A DNA stretch of 64,000 nt from the NCBI RefSeq assembly GCF_000969645.2, contig NZ_CP014222.1, forward strand, positions 4,405,740 through 4,469,739. Reading direction: 5' to 3'. Position 1 is the first letter of the stretch. Each line of letters starts with the position of its first letter. Position numbers and translations under genes: made by a program. A model generated the notes under the pieces. That model saw only the letters and a list, made by a program, of their open reading frames with translations. It searched no databases and was not told where the DNA came from. The stretch comes from Janthinobacterium sp. B9-8 (lineage in GTDB: Bacteria > Pseudomonadota > Gammaproteobacteria > Burkholderiales > Chitinibacteraceae). Positions 61,480-64,000 of this stretch are shown one piece after another.

Positions 61480-62103
61480 TTAGTCAAAGCCCTTAATATG
61501 CTCGCCACGCAATACGGGTAGTTGCCAGCGTAAATGCATTGCTAATAGCCTGAAGCTAAAGCCTGCCAGCAAAGCAATCATTGAGGCGAGGCCGGTTTCT
61601 ACTTTTAAGTAATGCAGCAAAATATATAAAGCGCCAGTAGCGAGCGACACGCTGGCGTAAATTTCGCGGCTAAGCACCATGGGCACTTGATTACACAGCA
61701 CATCGCGCAATAGCCCGCCAAATACGCCAGTTACAACGCCTGCCATGATGGCAATGCCAGGATGAACGCCTGCTTCCATGCCGATATTGCAGCCAATAAT
61801 GGTGAATGCCACCAAGCCTAGCGCATCAACAATCAAGAATAAACGACGCAGATGATGCAAATGGCTGGCGATCAAAGCCGTTAAAACGGCGGCACCAATG
61901 GTAAATAGCAGATATTGCGGATGTGCCACCCAGCCCAGAGGGTAGTGGCCCAGCATCACATCGCGTGCCGTGCCGCCACCGAGCGCGGTAACCGTGCCAA
62001 TAAAACAAATGCCGAATAAATCCATATTGCGGCGCATACCCATTAGCGCTCCCGACATAGCTTCTGCGGTGATGGCGATTAAATAAATAGTGTAAAGCAG
62101 CAT
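61480..62103 (-). CDS. UPF0126/TRIC-type membrane channel (YicG-like)
   Basis: A 207-aa inner-membrane protein with seven hydrophobic segments in two repeats. The diagnostic GTVTALGGGTARDVMLG (first half) and GVVTGVFGGLLRDVLCNQVP (second half) are the paired GGG(x)xRD motifs of bacterial trimeric intracellular cation channels. It is divergent from a LysR-family regulator with 146 bp between, so it may be that regulator's target. Confidence 0.92.
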   Translation of the reverse strand: MLLYTIYLIAITAEAMSGALMGMRRNMDLFGICFIGTVTALGGGTARDVMLGHYPLGWVAHPQYLLFTIGAAVLTALIASHLHHLRRLFLIVDALGLVAFTIIGCNIGMEAGVHPGIAIMAGVVTGVFGGLLRDVLCNQVPMVLSREIYASVSLATGALYILLHYLKVETGLASMIALLAGFSFRLLAMHLRWQLPVLRGEHIKGFD

Positions 62104-62249
62104 TTCAAGTTCTTTTTGAGAGAGGTGAGGCAGGGATAGGCGGGCTTGGGCTTATATGCAAATGATGAGTGAGTGACATTATTTACAGATGTTTAGATAT
62201 ATTGAATTTAATTTAATATTAATAAGGTATGCTTAAAAATTCTTAATAT

Positions 62250-63161
62250 GTGAAAGATACGCTGGTGAATTTAGACCCCAAGCAAACAGAGGCACTGCGA
62301 GCGGTGATTGAAACCGGCAGCTTTGAGCAGGCAGCTGTGCGCCTGCATCTCACCGCATCGGCCGTGTCACAGCGGGTACGTGCGCTGGAAAGTAATTTGG
62401 GCAATCCCTTGGTGGTGCGCAGCCGTCCGGCCCGTGCCACGCTAGTTGGCCAGCGCCTATTGCAATATTTGCGCCGCGTGATGCAGCTGGAGGCTGATCT
62501 GGCTTCTGATTTAGCGGTAGAGCGTTATTCGCCGCTTTTACTCACCATTGCTCTGAATGCCGATACCTTGGGGACATGGTTTTTCCCGGCGCTGGCGCAG
62601 GCTTTGGTAAAGGAAGAAGTGCTTATCGATTTAATCGTTGAAGATCAGGATCACACTTACACCCTGCTTGAATCTGGCATGGCGATAGGCTGTATTGGTA
62701 GCGAGGAAAAACCCATGAAAGGCTGTTTTGCCGATGCCTTAGGTGTGATGCGCTATCGTTTGGTGGCGAGCAAAAGCTTTTGCCAGCGCTGGTTTCCTCA
62801 GGGCATGAATCGCAACGATGCCCGCCGTGCTCCGGTGGTGGCTTATTCTCACAAAGACACACTGCAAGCGGGCTTTCTGGAAAACCACTTTGGCCTACTA
62901 CCTGATGCTTATCCCTGCCATTATGTACCCGGCACCGAGCCACACCTTGCCGCGATTTGCCACGGGCTGGGCTATGGCATGGTGCCTGAGCCGCTGCTGG
63001 GTGAGTCCATTGTTGATTTAATTGATCTTGCCCCCGAATACCCTTGCGATGTAAAGCTCTTCTGGCACTCATGGAAAGTGCAATCGCCGCGCATGGAAGC
63101 GTTATCAAAGCAGATTGTAGATGCGGCAAGGGCGGTACTGGGCGGGGTAAAGCATGGTTAG
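62250..63161 (+). CDS. LysR-family regulator, ArgP-like
   Basis: A 303-aa DNA-binding protein starting at GTG (62250); a second GTG five codons on (NLDPKQTEAL) is also possible. The helix-turn-helix reads GSFEQAAVRLHLTASAVSQRVRALESNLG (about 22-50), very like ArgP/IciA. The C-terminal effector domain contains VEDQDHTYTLLESGMAIGCI, as in ArgP, which senses lysine or arginine. ArgP usually controls the argO/lysE exporter; here the divergent gene is a TRIC-type channel instead. Confidence 0.88.
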   Translation: MKDTLVNLDPKQTEALRAVIETGSFEQAAVRLHLTASAVSQRVRALESNLGNPLVVRSRPARATLVGQRLLQYLRRVMQLEADLASDLAVERYSPLLLTIALNADTLGTWFFPALAQALVKEEVLIDLIVEDQDHTYTLLESGMAIGCIGSEEKPMKGCFADALGVMRYRLVASKSFCQRWFPQGMNRNDARRAPVVAYSHKDTLQAGFLENHFGLLPDAYPCHYVPGTEPHLAAICHGLGYGMVPEPLLGESIVDLIDLAPEYPCDVKLFWHSWKVQSPRMEALSKQIVDAARAVLGGVKHG

Positions 63162-63249
63162 CAGCCTGCTTAGGTTTGTTATATAAATTCAAGTACACTA
63201 TATTGCAGACTCTGCTTGGAAATATATGGCTAGCGATTAAGGAGGGTCT

Positions 63250-64000
63250 ATGAAAAAAAATATCGTCAGATTCTTCTGCATCGGCTTGTGCGCTATGCCC
63301 ACTATGGCTGCAACGCTTGAGCTGGTTACTTTGCAATATCCCCCTTATCAATATGAAGAAAATGGCGAGATTAAAGGATTTGTTGTTGATATCGTAAAAG
63401 AAGCATTTCGTCGCTTACAACAGCCCATAAAAATCACCCTGATGCCTTGGACTCGCTCAATAAAAATGATTGAAGACGGTGCGGCCGATGCCATTTTTAC
63501 AGCATATAAAACCCCGGAAAGAGAGCTATTTGCAGATTATTCAAAAGAAGTACTGATGCCGCAGGCAGTTTCATTATTTATTTTAAAAGATTCAACGATT
63601 AAATTTGATGGTGATTTATATAAACTGGCCAATTATAGCTTTGGCGTGGTAAGTAAAGTAAGTTATGGTGATGTTTTTGATAATGCAGTTAAAAGCAAAA
63701 TCATTAAAACACCAGACACCACCCAGACTGGCGAGCAAAATATAGAAAAACTATTGGCAGGACGATTTGATATTTTGGTAAGCAATAAATACGGCGCGCT
63801 GGATATTTTAAACCGCAAAGGCGTGGCAGATAAAGTGAAAGAGCTTGCGCCGGAAGTACAAGCAATTCCCAGCTTTATGGCGTTTTCTAAAAAAAGAAAC
63901 TTAAGCCAGCTGCGGGATCGATTTGATGAGGTTTTATTAGCAATGAAAAAAGACGGTAGCTATGAAAGGATCATTGCCAGTCAGAGCAAAATTGAATTAA
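63250..64000 (+). CDS. Periplasmic solute-binding protein, family 3 (3' end beyond the window)
   Basis: An open frame from ATG at 63250 (GGAGG just upstream) to the last base, with no stop reached: 250 codons are visible. A signal peptide (MKKNIVRFFCIGLCAMPTMAA) precedes LELVTLQYPPYQYEENGEIKG and FVVDIVKEAFRRL, the usual family 3 start; DGAADAIFTAYKTPERELFADYS follows. The length already equals that of family members, so only a few codons are likely missing. Ligand unknown. Confidence 0.88.
   Translation, partial: MKKNIVRFFCIGLCAMPTMAATLELVTLQYPPYQYEENGEIKGFVVDIVKEAFRRLQQPIKITLMPWTRSIKMIEDGAADAIFTAYKTPERELFADYSKEVLMPQAVSLFILKDSTIKFDGDLYKLANYSFGVVSKVSYGDVFDNAVKSKIIKTPDTTQTGEQNIEKLLAGRFDILVSNKYGALDILNRKGVADKVKELAPEVQAIPSFMAFSKKRNLSQLRDRFDEVLLAMKKDGSYERIIASQSKIEL

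Overview
The window looks like chromosomal DNA of a mid-GC Gram-negative betaproteobacterium, most likely a member of the Neisseriales (an Iodobacter- or Chromobacteriaceae-type genome). This is an inference from gene content: a proA-nadD-rsfS block, metK divergent from a lipid A acyltransferase, a PTS trio (EIIA-HPr-EI) without a permease, the proteobacterial GshA type, and a PEP-CTERM protein. No rRNA, tRNA, CRISPR array, phage or complete insertion sequence was seen.

Layout. 0.3-1.9 kb: HD-GYP response regulator. 2-10.9 kb: a carbohydrate ABC importer (ATPase, two permeases, binding protein), a divergent second glucose-type binding protein, and a GltR/GtrS-like two-component pair. 11-13.1 kb: a CHASE-PAS sensor with no output domain. 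13.2-15.6 kb: rsfS, nadD, proA. 15.6-20.6 kb: secreted trypsin-like protease, an Asr-like Lys/Ala repeat protein directly behind rstAB, a ferredoxin and a YidB-like protein. 20.8-26.3 kb: a membrane glycan-type operon (DUF2298 protein, GT2, flippase-like protein, a 34-codon small ORF, FAD oxidoreductase). 26.5-29.6 kb: AraC regulator, EamA exporter, PEP-CTERM protein. 29.7-33.0 kb: metK (with a decayed partial copy of its 3' end) and two LpxL-type acyltransferases. 33.5-39.8 kb: ptsI, ptsH, EIIA, apbE, gshB, gshA. 39.9-47.8 kb: TetR regulator divergent from a lipid-modification island (flavin amine oxidase, DUF1365, CFA-type methyltransferase, chalcone-isomerase-like, MFS, DUF3833, SDR, NTF2-like). 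47.9-50.1 kb: YjfK/YjfJ-type genes. 50.2-60.2 kb: GGDEF-EAL protein, MgtE, CLC-F-like antiporter, prmC, monothiol glutaredoxin, GST, aminopeptidase P. 60.3-64 kb: remnant of an S9 peptidase, amino-acid-type binding proteins, a UPF0126/TRIC channel and an ArgP-like regulator; the last gene runs off the window.

The spacers are filled by two dispersed palindromic repeat families. One has inverted CACAGAG/CTCTGTG arms, the other GTAGGGCGGGTG arms. Several sit inside apparent operons.

The most informative local observations are: (i) a near-perfect RstA box upstream of the Asr-like gene that lies directly behind rstAB; (ii) a 33-codon leader ORF in front of gshA that duplicates the GshA N-terminus with only synonymous differences over 19 codons and is coupled to gshA by an ATGA overlap; (iii) an 11-bp perfect hairpin that buries the Shine-Dalgarno of the PEP-CTERM gene; (iv) a palindromic operator beside the tetR start, abutting a promoter for the lipid island, whose gene set resembles the singlet-oxygen (RpoE-ChrR) regulon of Rhodobacter; and (v) a small ORF coupled on both sides inside the glycan operon.
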